A stretch of DNA of 64,000 nt, from positions 118,313 through 182,312 of the forward strand of contig CAJAJL010000065.1 in assembly GCA_903940125.1 (NCBI GenBank), in the 5' to 3' direction. Below, one piece after another: positions 37,822 to 47,980 of this stretch. Each line of letters begins with the position of its first letter. The stretch's first letter is position 1. Under the pieces are notes generated by a model. It worked only from the letters and a program-made list of their open reading frames with translations. It was not told where the DNA came from and did not search any database. This stretch comes from an uncultured Chlorobiaceae bacterium. Lineage in GTDB: Bacteria; Bacteroidota; Chlorobiia; Chlorobiales; Chlorobiaceae. Position numbers and translations under genes: made by a program.

Positions 37822-40416
37822 TTATGAACAATCACTATTTTTTCCAAGATATTTTGCAAGAATTTTTTCAAGATCCGTTTTGCGTATAGGTTTAGAGATA
37901 TAATCGTCCATTCCGGCACTGATGCATTTCTCACGGTCACCAACCATGGCATGAGCTGTCATTGCCACAATTGGAACATCGGGTGTTGTGCAACGTGCAG
38001 GATCATTTCTTATGATGTTTGTTGTTTCATATCCATCCATTTCCGGCATCTGGCAATCCATTAAAACAAGATCGTATAATTTATTGCGCATAGCTTCAAG
38101 AGCCTCTTTACCACTGGGGACAACATCACAAAACAGGCCCATTTTTTTAAGCATGGACATGCTTACCTTCTGATTGACCGGATTGTCTTCAACGACAAGA
38201 ATATTGAATGTTTTTGTCGCAGGTTGATGTTCAGGTGTACAGTTACTTCCTTTACTGTTTTCATGCACCTGTTTATCAATATTCAGTATATCGGCGATAG
38301 CGTGGAACAATTCCATACGCCTGACAGGTTTCTGGAGTAATGTGAACATCTCTGGACTGCAGCGTTTTTTTATTTCTCCGGACTGGAAGGGTGAGGAAAG
38401 TATGATGATCGGAAAGTGGCAGGTGCTATAGACCGCGCTTATTAACCGGTCAAGTTCATCACCTTCCTTGTATTGGTTATTAATATCAAGAATCACTGCA
38501 TCCCAGGATTCAAATGATGCTGAAGTATTGTGGTTTTCGTTGATCAATCTAAGGGCTGTTTCAATACTGGGAACCGGGGAGCAGAGACACTGCCAGGAAT
38601 CAAGAAGATCACAGAGCATGTCAAGAGCGGTGGGATTACTATTGACGACAAGAACTTTGATTCTGGAAATGTCATGTCCGGATAACCGAAGCACTTCAGA
38701 CGATCTATCCTGTTTTTCCAGCATAACATCAAAACTGAAGACGGAGCCTTTCCCTGGCTGGCTTTCCAGAGTGATGCTGCCACCCATTTTATTAACAAGA
38801 TAGTTTGAAATCGACAAGCCAAGACCTGTTCCTCCGTATTTTCTTGCTGTTGAACCGTCAGCCTGAATAAATGGCTTAAATATTGATGCTATACTCTCAG
38901 GTTGGATGCCAATACCTGTATCTTTGACTGTACACCTGATCAAAACATGAGTCTCTGTTTCCGCAGCAACCATGATTTTCACTACTATATCTCCCTGATG
39001 AGTGAATTTTACAGCGTTACTGATCAGGTTAACTAAAATCTGACGGATTCTTACCGGATCACCTTTCAGGGCAAAAGGAAAATCTTTGCTGGTTACAACC
39101 GTTAATTCGAGTCCTTTCTGCTGAGCTGCAAAGCCGAGCATTCCGCAAATATTTTCAAGGAGTTCGAGGAGATCAAAATCAACAATATCGAGTTCAAGAC
39201 AGTTTGCTTCAATTTTAGAAAAATCAAGAATATCGTTAATGATTTCCATCAGGTTTTGACCGCTGCTGATAATGGTATCAACATACTTGCGTTGTTCAGG
39301 ATCAAGAAGAGTATCATTCAACATATCGGACATACCAATAACTCCTCCCATGGGTGTCCGGATTTCATGGCTCATATTAGCAAGAAACTGGCTTTTTGCT
39401 GCATTTGCTTCACTTGCTTCTTTGACTTTTTCTTCAAGCTTACGGTTTATTTCCTGTAATTCTTGTCTTGCAAGGTTAGCGTCTTCAATGAGGTTGAGAA
39501 GGACTGTTCTTTGATGTTCCCTGTATAGCTTATTATCCGTTTCATTTTCTTCTCCTTCACCAGATTCATCGTCTAAATAAAATTCATCATCAATCATCAA
39601 GTTCAGCTCCAGCTCATCCTTATCGTGAGAGATTCCGTCAGCAATAATACCGGTATATTTTCTCAGCTCCTGCCTCAGCTCTGCAACAATATTCTTCAGC
39701 TCGTTAATACGTAATTCTCTGCCTATCATAACACGGTTAAAGCGCTCAAGGTCGTTAAGCATTCTTTTCAGCTCTTTTTCCATTCTCTTGCGCTCGGAAA
39801 TATCTGAAACAATTATAGTGAGCGAGGTTACCACGCCGTCGGTGACAGATGGGCCGATGCGTGATTCAATTTCAAGTGTTTCACCGTGAGGGAGAGAGAG
39901 TTCACACTCGATTATTGCAGCATCTCCAGTTACAAACGCCTTGTTTATGGCCTTATGATAACTTTTATCGTGATTTGGCTCAATAATATGTTCACAAAGG
40001 TGCTCACCTGTCTGCAGCAAATTTTTATATCCAGGCAGTGAACGGTTGATATAGGTTATACGATGATCTTTGTCAATGGCAATAATAGTATCTGGACTGT
40101 TGGCCAGAACAGAGTTAAGAGTATTCTGACTTTCGCGTAATGAATGCAAAGCCTCCTCAAGTTTCGATTGCGACAACTCAAGTTCAAAATTTTTATCTTC
40201 GATCTGCCGCTTAACATCAGAAAGTTCGATTGATTTTTTTATCAGTTTGATATTCTGGTCAAGAAGAGCAGTTTGTTTTTGCAGCAGTTCCTGTTCAATA
40301 CGGTTGCTTCGCAATGAAGCTTTTTCAAGCTCAATAATTCGTTGCTGAAGATTATTGCCGTCAGTTGTTATCATGACCTGATTTTGGGGCAAAAAGGTTA
40401 TGGAGGTTATCGTCAC
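37822..40416 (-). CDS. Soluble hybrid histidine kinase (PAS, HisKA, HATPase, two receivers)
   Basis: 864 aa without membrane segments. Order: N-terminal coiled coil (about 20-100), PAS (about 100-210), a second coiled coil with an acidic insert (about 265-295), HisKA with [10 protein letters not shown] (His at about 350), HATPase ([24 protein letters not shown]), a first receiver (about 590-710) and a second one (about 735-855). The second receiver is canonical ([23 protein letters not shown]). The first keeps the Asp (VILDINN) but has VVNSNPT where the acidic pair should be, so it is probably degenerate. GTG start, 3 bp after the FIST gene stop; ATG 40374 is an alternative. Likely the signalling partner of the FIST protein. 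Confidence 0.92.
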   Translation of the reverse strand: MTITSITFLPQNQVMITTDGNNLQQRIIELEKASLRSNRIEQELLQKQTALLDQNIKLIKKSIELSDVKRQIEDKNFELELSQSKLEEALHSLRESQNTLNSVLANSPDTIIAIDKDHRITYINRSLPGYKNLLQTGEHLCEHIIEPNHDKSYHKAINKAFVTGDAAIIECELSLPHGETLEIESRIGPSVTDGVVTSLTIIVSDISERKRMEKELKRMLNDLERFNRVMIGRELRINELKNIVAELRQELRKYTGIIADGISHDKDELELNLMIDDEFYLDDESGEGEENETDNKLYREHQRTVLLNLIEDANLARQELQEINRKLEEKVKEASEANAAKSQFLANMSHEIRTPMGGVIGMSDMLNDTLLDPEQRKYVDTIISSGQNLMEIINDILDFSKIEANCLELDIVDFDLLELLENICGMLGFAAQQKGLELTVVTSKDFPFALKGDPVRIRQILVNLISNAVKFTHQGDIVVKIMVAAETETHVLIRCTVKDTGIGIQPESIASIFKPFIQADGSTARKYGGTGLGLSISNYLVNKMGGSITLESQPGKGSVFSFDVMLEKQDRSSEVLRLSGHDISRIKVLVVNSNPTALDMLCDLLDSWQCLCSPVPSIETALRLINENHNTSASFESWDAVILDINNQYKEGDELDRLISAVYSTCHFPIIILSSPFQSGEIKKRCSPEMFTLLQKPVRRMELFHAIADILNIDKQVHENSKGSNCTPEHQPATKTFNILVVEDNPVNQKVSMSMLKKMGLFCDVVPSGKEALEAMRNKLYDLVLMDCQMPEMDGYETTNIIRNDPARCTTPDVPIVAMTAHAMVGDREKCISAGMDDYISKPIRKTDLEKILAKYLGKNSDCS

Positions 40417-40419
40417 TCA

Positions 40420-41625
40420 TTATTCTTTTCCAAGCACCCAGAGAACAACGGTTTCATTATGAAATTTTACTTGTGAAAGCTCTTTTATCGTTTGATCAAT
40501 AGGGCCGATTTCTCCATAAGTATAAAATCCTATAAGAGGGACATCCAGACCGATACATTCACGGACTGCGTCAACTTCCTCCTGTATCCGACGCCCCAGA
40601 ACCAGCTTTCTTCCAACACAGCTGAACATGATAATTGCCTGGGGAGTTGCACCTTGAAGAGCTTTTTTTGCCTGTACTGCCGCTTCCCTCGCTCCGTTGA
40701 TGACATCTCCCCTTGAGGCGGTTGTCAGTGTCACCTCAGCGCCTTCAGGAATAGATGCTGCCAGCGAAATTGTTCCATTTTCATGATCGACGGATAATCC
40801 GCAGCGCAATTGAAACTGGCTTTCAGTATTGCCGGAAGCATTACGGTCAATGATGCCAAACGGATATTCCAGACACACAGCGGGCAGTCTTAAGGCTCGT
40901 TCTTCACCCAGAAAATCCTTATACATCTCAAGTGCATTGGTGTGTTCAAATTCTTTCACCACATTTCCTTCAGAAGCTGTACAGACAAAACTGTTTCCGA
41001 TTGATGTAAAGCCGCTCCGTACTCCGATGCCGGTCCTGAACCCTTTCTTTTTAATCACCATCAGGCCTACAATAGCGTCTTTATAAACCATCCCGTTATA
41101 ATACTGAAATGTGTTCTCAAACCGTTCGTCATCGCCAAGGTAGCCCCCGGTAATTTCAAAATCTTTTCCTAATACCAACTGAAGACCTTCAAGAACCTTA
41201 AGCCCATCACCACCCATTCCGTTAGGAAAAACCAAAAGAGACGCATTAGGGTCAAATGCAGTTTTTTTAAGAATATCGTTCGCCATTTCCATACTGCACG
41301 CAGCTTCATTACCACTCATATCATGCCCGATACCGGTCACAAATTCAAGATCTTCATTATTGAGTGCCATGACAACTACTGATCCAGTAGAAAAACCTGC
41401 AGTGGAAATTTCTCCGGCAGTTGTTCCGCCAACCATAGGTGTGTCTCCGACAACTGAAGAAATTCCTGAAATCAGTTCGCGGTGATTAAACTGCATTGCC
41501 CCAAAAACAATAAGAACCTTAGGTTTTCCGTGAAGCTTTCCAAGAGCTTGTTTGGCTGCTTCAGTTCCTGCGGAAAATGAATCAGGAAGAGAACTGAATC
41601 CAACTCCAATTGTATTGCTTGTCAT
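40420..41625 (-). CDS. FIST N/C domain sensory protein
   Basis: 401 aa from ATG 41623-41625, preceded by a good GGGGAGAAA site; 8 further codons upstream are open but less likely. It has a FIST N-terminal domain (KVLIVFGAMQFNHRELISGI, VGGTTAGEIST) and FIST C-terminal domain (ALEMYKDFLG, AIIMFSCVGRKLVLG, LIGFYTYGEIGP). FIST domains are proposed to bind small ligands such as amino acids in signal transduction. It lies directly upstream of the hybrid kinase on the same strand, so the two probably work as ligand sensor and kinase. Confidence 0.92.
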   Translation of the reverse strand: MTSNTIGVGFSSLPDSFSAGTEAAKQALGKLHGKPKVLIVFGAMQFNHRELISGISSVVGDTPMVGGTTAGEISTAGFSTGSVVVMALNNEDLEFVTGIGHDMSGNEAACSMEMANDILKKTAFDPNASLLVFPNGMGGDGLKVLEGLQLVLGKDFEITGGYLGDDERFENTFQYYNGMVYKDAIVGLMVIKKKGFRTGIGVRSGFTSIGNSFVCTASEGNVVKEFEHTNALEMYKDFLGEERALRLPAVCLEYPFGIIDRNASGNTESQFQLRCGLSVDHENGTISLAASIPEGAEVTLTTASRGDVINGAREAAVQAKKALQGATPQAIIMFSCVGRKLVLGRRIQEEVDAVRECIGLDVPLIGFYTYGEIGPIDQTIKELSQVKFHNETVVLWVLGKE

Positions 41626-42065
41626 AGTTATTTTCTCCCCGATAATCAATAAATTGCTGAATATTATAAATCTTGATTTGCCTCATTAAGACGAACAGAA
41701 CACCTTGTGAGTAAACAAGATAATATGTTCCCCTTATTCTGGGACATGAAGATAGACGTCTAAAGTGGGGGGCTTTATTTCTTCTCTAATATACAATCAA
41801 GGCAGGAAAACATCAGTGAAATTTCCAATAAAATAGGTTTTTTTATAGACAGTGAGTATAGTTGGCAGCTGCGCAAAAATTAAGTATTGAGCTCTTGTGA
41901 CAATCCAGTGATTAATCAGAGTCTGATAAGGCTGATGGGGTAAGGGGGAAAAAAGCAAATTCCGGGATAAATCTCTGTGCTGTTAAGCATTAAAAGGCTT
42001 ACATATCAAAAGCCTCTTGCTTCAGACGAAGGAGAGGCTTTTGAATGAAAGAAAAGTGCTATCCC
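41626..42065. other. Intergenic region between LuxR-type gene and FIST gene
   Basis: About 440 bp, AT-rich, no supported ORF. It holds the promoter of the FIST-kinase pair at its low-coordinate end (minus strand) and the hairpin at 42007-42043 at the other end. I see no other structured element. Confidence 0.5.
42007..42043 (-). terminator. Terminator-like hairpin after the LuxR-type gene
   Basis: CAAAAGCCTCT (42007-42017) pairs perfectly with AGAGGCTTTTG (42033-42043). The loop itself can pair CTTC with GAAG, giving a long stem. It begins 22 bp after the stop of the LuxR-type gene. The T run is inside the stem rather than after it on the minus strand, so efficiency is uncertain. Confidence 0.65.
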
Positions 42066-42626
42066 TTAAAAAGAAACCGAAAGATCGGAAAGATAGGTTT
42101 TGATTGACTGGTGTTTTCCAAGGCCAAGTTTCTTATGCATCCGGTACCGTATGCTTTCCATACCTCTTGTCGATATACCAACTGAACGGGCAATCTCAAT
42201 GGTGTCGTAGTTCAACTTGACCAGGAGGCTGATTCTAAGCTCTCGCTGGTTCAGATTAGGATGCTTTTTCTGCAGTTTTGACAGAAAGAAGGAATCGGTC
42301 TCTGTTAGTTCAATGTTCAGCCGTTTTTCAATCGTTTCGGTTTCAATCAGGTTCAGGCAGGAATCAGTCATAAGCCTTTTTACATTGGCATCAATTTCCA
42401 GTGCGTGTATCTGGTCGAGAAGATTTCTCAACGCATTCGTTTTTTCAGCGATTGCCGTTGAAACTCTTGTAAGCTCCATATCCTGAGTTGCCACTCTTGT
42501 CTTTAAAGCGGCAATCTCTTTTTCTAAATCAAGAGTAGATTTTTGGTTCTGTATTGCTTCTGTTTTCATTGTATTATCATGTGGGTTATTCAATTGTTCG
42601 AAGTAATGTATACGGTGGGAAAGCAT
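42066..42626 (-). CDS. LuxR-type HTH protein with coiled-coil N-terminus
   Basis: 186 aa. About residues 28-80 are a heptad-rich coiled coil (LDLEKEIAALKTRVATQDME). The C-terminus (about 120-180) is a LuxR/GerE-type HTH: LNQRELRISLLVKLNYDTIE, then IARSVGISTRGMESIRYRM. There is no receiver or ligand domain, so it may be controlled through protein contacts. ATG 42626 has AAGGG upstream; ATG 42569 is a second option. It lies 440 bp from the FIST-kinase pair on the same strand and could be its output, but nothing proves this. Confidence 0.82.
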   Translation of the reverse strand: MLSHRIHYFEQLNNPHDNTMKTEAIQNQKSTLDLEKEIAALKTRVATQDMELTRVSTAIAEKTNALRNLLDQIHALEIDANVKRLMTDSCLNLIETETIEKRLNIELTETDSFFLSKLQKKHPNLNQRELRISLLVKLNYDTIEIARSVGISTRGMESIRYRMHKKLGLGKHQSIKTYLSDLSVSF

Positions 42627-42895
42627 AGTTCATATTCCCTTCGCATGCTTTCCATTTTCCGAATAAAAGTAATCATCACTTCATCGACGTGTTATCGGCT
42701 GTAATATGGATTTTTTTTACAAAATACCAATGAAATTCGTTTTTTCTGTTGAAAAATACTTTTTTTTATGAGAAAAGTACGCTGAAAAAAGTACTTGTCT
42801 TTTTCTTTCCCATAAGTCATTGTTCGCCTTTTTTCGACATGTTCATGTTCAAGGTATCTCTGGAATTTTGTTATTAAAGCATAACCGGGCAGATT

Positions 42896-43399
42896 ATGGC
42901 TGTAAGTGTTATTTTTATCTGTTATGAAAATATCTGTCGTTCTCCTATGGCAGAAGGGATATTTTCCTCTCTGCTGGTAAAGTATAATGTTCAGCACTTA
43001 TTTTCTGTCAGTTCTGCAGGCACAGTCAGCTATCAGGAAGGTTCCAAACCGGATGAACGGGCTATAGACGCCCTTTCCTCTCGTGGTATAGATATATCAT
43101 CAGTTCGTGCTCGTTGTATCGACGAGCTTGATATGTATGCGTTTGACTGGATATTTGTAATGGATTACGATAATTATGAAGAAATATGCAGGTCTTTCAT
43201 TTCGGATCAAAGGCCAAGAGTGCATTTAGTTATGGAATTTGTAGCCGGCCGTTCTGGAGAAGAAATTTCCGATCCATATTATGGCACAGCTAAAGAGTTT
43301 GAACGGGCAATGAACGACCTTGTCAGTGCATCTGAACATATTCTTGTTCGGTTATTTGAAGAATATCCTTGTATTGCATTGCAGGCATCCAGGGCATAA
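42896..43399 (+). CDS. Low-molecular-weight protein tyrosine phosphatase
   Basis: 167 aa. The P-loop ICYENICRSPMAEG keeps the C-x5-R-S signature, with Tyr-Glu in place of the usual x-Gly before Asn. The general-acid loop is SDPYYG near residue 125, with KEFERAMNDL after it. Length fits the family. Typical roles are dephosphorylating tyrosine kinases of polysaccharide export or arginine phosphates; the substrate is unknown here. A lipid kinase gene follows after 30 bp. Confidence 0.92.
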   Translation: MAVSVIFICYENICRSPMAEGIFSSLLVKYNVQHLFSVSSAGTVSYQEGSKPDERAIDALSSRGIDISSVRARCIDELDMYAFDWIFVMDYDNYEEICRSFISDQRPRVHLVMEFVAGRSGEEISDPYYGTAKEFERAMNDLVSASEHILVRLFEEYPCIALQASRA

Positions 43400-43429
43400 C
43401 ACACCAGATGTCTTTTTTCTGTATTTACC

Positions 43430-44356
43430 ATGAAGAACAGTTTACGCTATCTTTTTATTTATAATCCCGCCGCTGACAAGGGTCGTGCTGCGAGCAAGGT
43501 TGCCTGGCTTAATGCGCTTCTTTCAGGACGGAAAGACTCAGCAATGGTTACGACGACCCATGCTGGACATGCTGAGGATATTGCCCGTTCTACGATTTTG
43601 AATAAAAATTGCCTGATTTCATGTGGTGGAGACGGAACCCTTCATGAAGTGATTAATGGTGTTGCTGGAAAAGGGGTGACGGTCGGAATATTACCGGTCG
43701 GTTCAGCAAATGATTTTATTAGAAACCTGAATCCTCATACCCGCTTTCATTCTGGCATCAGCCATTTGTTCGATGCGCAGAGTAAAAAAGTTGATCTTGG
43801 GAGTGTTTCCTTTGGAAAAACCGACCACAGGTATTTTATCAATTCTCTGGGTATCGGCTTTACCGGCAGAGTAGCAAAGGCCGTTCAAAATGTGCCATGG
43901 TTAAAAGGTGAGCTTTGTTACGTATACGCGCTTTTCAGTGTTCTTGCAGGGTATACCTCTGTGAAAATGAAAATTAAGATTACTCTTGAAGACTCCTTTC
44001 TGGAGCTTCATGAGGATGTTTTTGCATTTTCGGTTTCAAATGGGAAAATCGAAGGGGGGAAATTCCAGATTGCGCCTCATGCCGAGTTGTCGGATGGGCT
44101 GCTTGATGTATGTATTTTAAAGGCAGTGTCGAAACACAAAATTTTTCGTTATATACTTAAATACCTGAATGGAACCCATATCCACGATTCAAAAGTTCTT
44201 TACTGCAAAGCTAAGGCAGTGGAGCTGACACTGGCGAAACCGGATTCAATGCATCTGGACGGGGAGGTTTATAATGACATTATGGGTAAAGTCGAAATTT
44301 CAGTTGTTCCTGAAGGACTTTCTGTGCTCTGCCACCACTATCTGCCTGATAGATAA
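43430..44356 (+). CDS. Diacylglycerol kinase-family lipid kinase (DagK/YegS type)
   Basis: 308 aa. Motifs are YNPAADKGRA at the N-terminus, the nucleotide site CGGDGTLHEVINGV, and GILPVGSANDFIRNL. The C-terminal beta domain contains ISNGK-like SVSNGKIEGGKFQIAP and LDGEVY. It phosphorylates diacylglycerol or a related lipid. Probably cotranscribed with the phosphatase gene. The 201 bp to the next gene contain an open frame I do not accept. Confidence 0.92.
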   Translation: MKNSLRYLFIYNPAADKGRAASKVAWLNALLSGRKDSAMVTTTHAGHAEDIARSTILNKNCLISCGGDGTLHEVINGVAGKGVTVGILPVGSANDFIRNLNPHTRFHSGISHLFDAQSKKVDLGSVSFGKTDHRYFINSLGIGFTGRVAKAVQNVPWLKGELCYVYALFSVLAGYTSVKMKIKITLEDSFLELHEDVFAFSVSNGKIEGGKFQIAPHAELSDGLLDVCILKAVSKHKIFRYILKYLNGTHIHDSKVLYCKAKAVELTLAKPDSMHLDGEVYNDIMGKVEISVVPEGLSVLCHHYLPDR

Positions 44357-44557
44357 AGAGAAATCAACATTCAAATATTGAGTTGATATTGAGCTCTTTA
44401 GCCTATATTATGAATGATTTAAGCCAGTTAGCTTACCCGACTTTTTTTATATTTACTTGCGAAACAAGCAAAGAGCTTATTGTTCAGAAGCTTATTGCTG
44501 ATGGGTTCTATGGTGACTGGAGCTGCCTGAAACATATAGGATATAGGGCATTACAAC

Positions 44558-45808
44558 ATGCAGGTTATTATTTTTGAAGATACCCAGGTTTCAGATCTGA
44601 AGCCTCTTGTCAACCTTAAGCCGGTTTATGGCTTGTATACAGGTTTTCGTTCCCTTCAGGAAAAATTTGAGCATTCCATCCAGGGACGTGTCAAGCTCAC
44701 CTATCATCTGCGTCGCTATCTTGCTCCATATTATGCCGAACAATATCCGGCTTCAGTGTTCAACAGGCTTGAGGATGATGATGTACTGCTCGTCAATGGG
44801 CGACTCCTTTGCACGGAGGGTGCAGCCCGGACAATAACTGATGGTGTTGTTGAGCCCGGCAGGGCATATATGCAGGGTGATGATCTGCTTTTTGCCAGAG
44901 TTCATCGTACTCTTCTTGAAAATGACAGTGGCTTGCTGCCTGATCTGATTGATACTGCCTCTCTTGCAGAAAAACTGGTCGCTGAACCGGTTACAGGGTT
45001 CAGGATTATCCGCTACCTCTGGGATGTGATAGCATTTCATCCCGTGGAGATGCTGCGGGACGCTGAAACCCTGGAACTTGGCCGTTTTGAAGGCAATGTG
45101 CATCCCTCTGTTGCCATTGTCAACCGTTCAAACATCTATGTAGCTCCTGGAGCGGTTGTAAAGGCGGGTGCAGTGCTTGATGCCGATGAGGGATTTGTAG
45201 CAGTCGGGGAAGGAGCGATTGTTGACCCGCGGGCTGTCCTTATGCAGAACGTTTTTCTTGCTTCCCGTTCGAGGGTAAAAACAGGAGCAAATCTTTATAG
45301 TAATGTCTTTGTGGGCATGGGCTCTAAAATTGGGGGTGAAGTCGAGGATTCAATTATTGAGCCGTTTGCCAACAAGCAGCATGACGGTTTTCTTGGACAC
45401 TCCTATATTTCTTCCTGGTGCAATCTTGGTGCCGGGACTAATACGAGCGATCTTAAAAATAACTATAGTCCGATAAAGCTTTTTCTCAATGGGCGGGATG
45501 AGATGACAGGACTGCAATTTCTTGGACTTTTGATGGGAGATCATGCCAAGAGTTCTATCAATTCAATGTTCAATACCGGAACTGTCGTTGGTACCGCAGC
45601 AAATATTTTTGATGCTGGATTTCCTCCAAAAGAGGTTTTTTCTTTTTCTTGGGGCGGAAGTGAAGGTTTTGAAAACTACGAGATTGAAAAAGCTGTTGAC
45701 ACAGCAAGGAAGGTAATGGAGCGCCGCCAAGTTATAATGAGTAGTGCATACGAATCTATGTTTCGTTTCGTCGCGGCAATGGAGGGTACAAAACGGTTAT
45801 TAGTATAA
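44558..45808 (+). CDS. GlmU-like putative sugar nucleotidyltransferase with left-handed beta helix
   Basis: 416 aa. It matches the GlmU-related family of Bacteroidota/Chlorobi: an N-terminal degenerate transferase part (VIIFEDTQVSDLKPLVNLKP, LLVNGRLL) and a hexapeptide left-handed beta helix (about 185-345; IYVAPGAVVKAGAVLD, VGEGAIVDPRAVLM, LGAGTNTSDLKNNY). The classical GlmU signature loop G-x-G-T-x-M is not seen, so uridylation is not assured. trpG starts 19 bp downstream. Confidence 0.87.
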   Translation: MQVIIFEDTQVSDLKPLVNLKPVYGLYTGFRSLQEKFEHSIQGRVKLTYHLRRYLAPYYAEQYPASVFNRLEDDDVLLVNGRLLCTEGAARTITDGVVEPGRAYMQGDDLLFARVHRTLLENDSGLLPDLIDTASLAEKLVAEPVTGFRIIRYLWDVIAFHPVEMLRDAETLELGRFEGNVHPSVAIVNRSNIYVAPGAVVKAGAVLDADEGFVAVGEGAIVDPRAVLMQNVFLASRSRVKTGANLYSNVFVGMGSKIGGEVEDSIIEPFANKQHDGFLGHSYISSWCNLGAGTNTSDLKNNYSPIKLFLNGRDEMTGLQFLGLLMGDHAKSSINSMFNTGTVVGTAANIFDAGFPPKEVFSFSWGGSEGFENYEIEKAVDTARKVMERRQVIMSSAYESMFRFVAAMEGTKRLLV

Positions 45809-45827
45809 TTTTTAAGTATGAGCAGGC

Positions 45828-46412
45828 ATGATTCTTGTCGTCGATAATTATGATTCTTTTACCTACAACCTGGTGCAGTATATTGGCGAATCAGGGGAAA
45901 CCGTTGAGGTATACCGTAACGATGAGCTTTCTGTATCAGAGATTATTGAGCGTAAACCTCGAAAAATTGTTATATCACCAGGCCCCGGAACACCGGATGA
46001 GGCCGGTGTTTCGGTATCTTTGATTCATGCTGTCAAGGGCAGGATTCCTCTTTTGGGTGTCTGCCTCGGGCACCAGTCTATCGGTGCCGCTCTTGGTGGA
46101 AAAGTGGTCCGGGCGGCCAGCATTATGCATGGCAAGACCTCACTGGTCTATCATGACAACCATGGAATATTCACTGGAGTTGAAAATCCTTTTATAGCAA
46201 CAAGATATCATTCTCTTATTGTTGAGCGCGAAACACTTCCTGACGATCTTGTCATCCGTGCCTGGACTGAGGATGGAGTAATTATGGGAATTGATTCGGA
46301 GCACCTGCTGCTTTACGGAGTTCAGTTTCATCCGGAGTCTATTATGACCAGTGAAGGGAAAAAAATAATTAAGAATTTTCTTGAACTGCAGCCTTCGATA
46401 GAGAGAGTTTGA
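45828..46412 (+). CDS. trpG: Anthranilate synthase component II (glutamine amidotransferase)
   Basis: 194 aa class I amidotransferase. Triad residues lie in GVCLGHQSIGAALGG (Cys) and QFHPESIMTSEG (His, Glu); the N-terminus ILVVDNYDSFTYNLVQYIG is typical. It supplies ammonia to TrpE for tryptophan synthesis, or to PabB for folate. trpE is not adjacent, so dual use with PabB is possible. It is 19 bp after the GlmU-like gene and 4 bp before the LOG gene. Confidence 0.94.
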   Translation: MILVVDNYDSFTYNLVQYIGESGETVEVYRNDELSVSEIIERKPRKIVISPGPGTPDEAGVSVSLIHAVKGRIPLLGVCLGHQSIGAALGGKVVRAASIMHGKTSLVYHDNHGIFTGVENPFIATRYHSLIVERETLPDDLVIRAWTEDGVIMGIDSEHLLLYGVQFHPESIMTSEGKKIIKNFLELQPSIERV

Positions 46413-46416
46413 CCGT

Positions 46417-47154
46417 ATGGATATTTATCGCCGTGTTTCAGAAAGAGAAGAGGACAGTCTAGTGAAGCCAGTAAAGCTCCATGCCGGAGTCAACAGGGAA
46501 AGTGATTTTATGGCTGATGGCTGGCGCGTTTTCAAAATTATGGCTGAGTTTGTCAGCGGTTTTGAAATGATGTCCGATGCAGGTCCGTCCGTTACAGTTT
46601 TTGGCTCTACAAGAGTACATGACGGAAGCCCTGAATACCTTCTGGCCGAGACGCTTGGCAGACTGCTTGCTGCGGAGGGGTTTTCCGTGATAACCGGAGG
46701 AGGTCCCGGAGTTATGGAAGCTGCTAACAAAGGTGCGCAATTCGCTGGCGGTCCATCAATTGGTTTCAATATCAAACTTCCAAACCAGCAGGAACCAAAT
46801 AAGTACATTGATCATAATAAACTGGTTAGTTTTCAGTATTTTTTTGTTCGGAAGGTGATGTTTTTAAAATATGCTCAGGCTTTCATTGCTTTACCGGGTG
46901 GTTTCGGAACTCTTGATGAAGTATCCGAAGCTATTACGCTCATACAGACAGGGAAAAGTGAACGCTTTCCAGTCATATTGATTGGAAAAAACTACTGGGA
47001 GGGGTTTTACCGTTGGATTTGTGATACCATGTGCCAGAAAAATGGTTATATCAGTGATGATGATCTTGGATTCATTTACCTTGAAGATAGTCCTGAAAAG
47101 GCGATAGAAATCATCAAGGGCTTTTATCCTGATGGATATTCCCTGAATTTTTAA
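46417..47154 (+). CDS. LOG family protein (TIGR00730-type)
   Basis: 245 aa. The diagnostic motifs are GGGPGVMEAANKGA and PGGFGTLDEVSEA, used by cytokinin-activating LOG phosphoribohydrolases; older annotation calls them lysine decarboxylases. The N-terminal 45 residues are an extension seen in the longer bacterial subgroup. The activity probably removes ribose 5-phosphate from nucleotide derivatives; the substrate is unknown. It follows trpG by 4 bp. Confidence 0.92.
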   Translation: MDIYRRVSEREEDSLVKPVKLHAGVNRESDFMADGWRVFKIMAEFVSGFEMMSDAGPSVTVFGSTRVHDGSPEYLLAETLGRLLAAEGFSVITGGGPGVMEAANKGAQFAGGPSIGFNIKLPNQQEPNKYIDHNKLVSFQYFFVRKVMFLKYAQAFIALPGGFGTLDEVSEAITLIQTGKSERFPVILIGKNYWEGFYRWICDTMCQKNGYISDDDLGFIYLEDSPEKAIEIIKGFYPDGYSLNF

Positions 47155-47168
47155 TACGGAGAGGTTGT

Positions 47169-47579
47169 TTAGTCATTAAACCAGTGTAGAAGTGTTTTCG
47201 TTTCCAGTTGGGTTAACATCGTTTCGGGGTTCCATGTATAATAGATTTGTTGATGCATGGAGCCTTGAGCAATAACCAGTTTGATTTGAGCTTTTTTCAT
47301 GGTGGATTGTTTGTTCCACACTGAAAAATTCAAGACATTTCGCCCAGAAGAGACTGTTGATGACAAGAGCCAGGATATCGGAGCTATATACGCAATACCT
47401 GTCCATCTTGTTTCATTGGAATGGCAATCGTAGCAGGCTTTTTTTAATGAGTTTTTGATGACATCTGGAGTCTGAATGTCTGAAACGACAGGAGAGTTAA
47501 TGCGTTTCAATGGTATGAATTGCAAAAGCATAAGCAACAGAAGAGACCCACTGCAAATGGATTTTAAAGAAAGAGTCAT
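47169..47579 (-). CDS. Heme-binding domain protein (single CxxCH)
   Basis: 136 aa. An N-terminal hydrophobic signal/anchor (about 8-24) leads to a periplasmic domain with ACYDCHSNETRW, a c-type heme site, then WLLSSTVSSGR. This matches the haem-binding domain family common in Bacteroidota. It may be a small electron carrier or a heme sensor. It is convergent with the LOG gene (14 bp apart). Confidence 0.87.
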   Translation of the reverse strand: MTLSLKSICSGSLLLLMLLQFIPLKRINSPVVSDIQTPDVIKNSLKKACYDCHSNETRWTGIAYIAPISWLLSSTVSSGRNVLNFSVWNKQSTMKKAQIKLVIAQGSMHQQIYYTWNPETMLTQLETKTLLHWFND

Positions 47580-47641
47580 TGTTGCCCGAAAAATCTGAGT
47601 GTAATTCCTTGGTACTCCTTTAATTTCAAGATAGTGAAATC

Positions 47642-47980
47642 GTGATATTTCCCTGTGAAAAAGCTGTATGGTACTATCTGCCTCAAATCAGGGCTGATCT
47701 TGCTATTGAGCTTGTCAAAACGGGGATGACCCAATCGCAGGCTGCAAAAAAACTTGGTGTTACCCCTGCTGCCGTATCACAGTATATTCATAAAAAGCGA
47801 GGACTGCAATTGCTCAAAAGCAGGAGCTATCGCCAGGAGATAAAGGCAGCGGTAAAAAAAATCCGTGATGAGGCATCGTCTGATGACCTACGTCTTCTTG
47901 TTTGCAATTGTTGTCATTTACTCCAAAAAAATGACGAACAAAAGCAGGCAGATACCAAAGTCTCTACAACTCCACAATGA
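47642..47980 (+). CDS. HTH transcriptional regulator with C-terminal Cys motif
   Basis: 112 aa from GTG 47642. The HTH is at about residues 20-55 ([20 protein letters not shown], then [13 protein letters not shown]). The C-terminal VCNCC could bind a metal or cluster. The opening [20 protein letters not shown] is characteristic of a family of small XRE/Fis-like regulators with conserved cysteines. Its target is unknown. It is divergent from the heme-binding gene (62 bp) and its end overlaps bshC by 17 bp. Confidence 0.85.
   Translation: MIFPCEKAVWYYLPQIRADLAIELVKTGMTQSQAAKKLGVTPAAVSQYIHKKRGLQLLKSRSYRQEIKAAVKKIRDEASSDDLRLLVCNCCHLLQKNDEQKQADTKVSTTPQ

Noticed and set aside
44383..44577. 64-codon plus-strand frame before the GlmU-like gene
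   Set aside because: TTG start, no ribosome site, overlaps the next start by 20 bp and shows no family. Probably chance.
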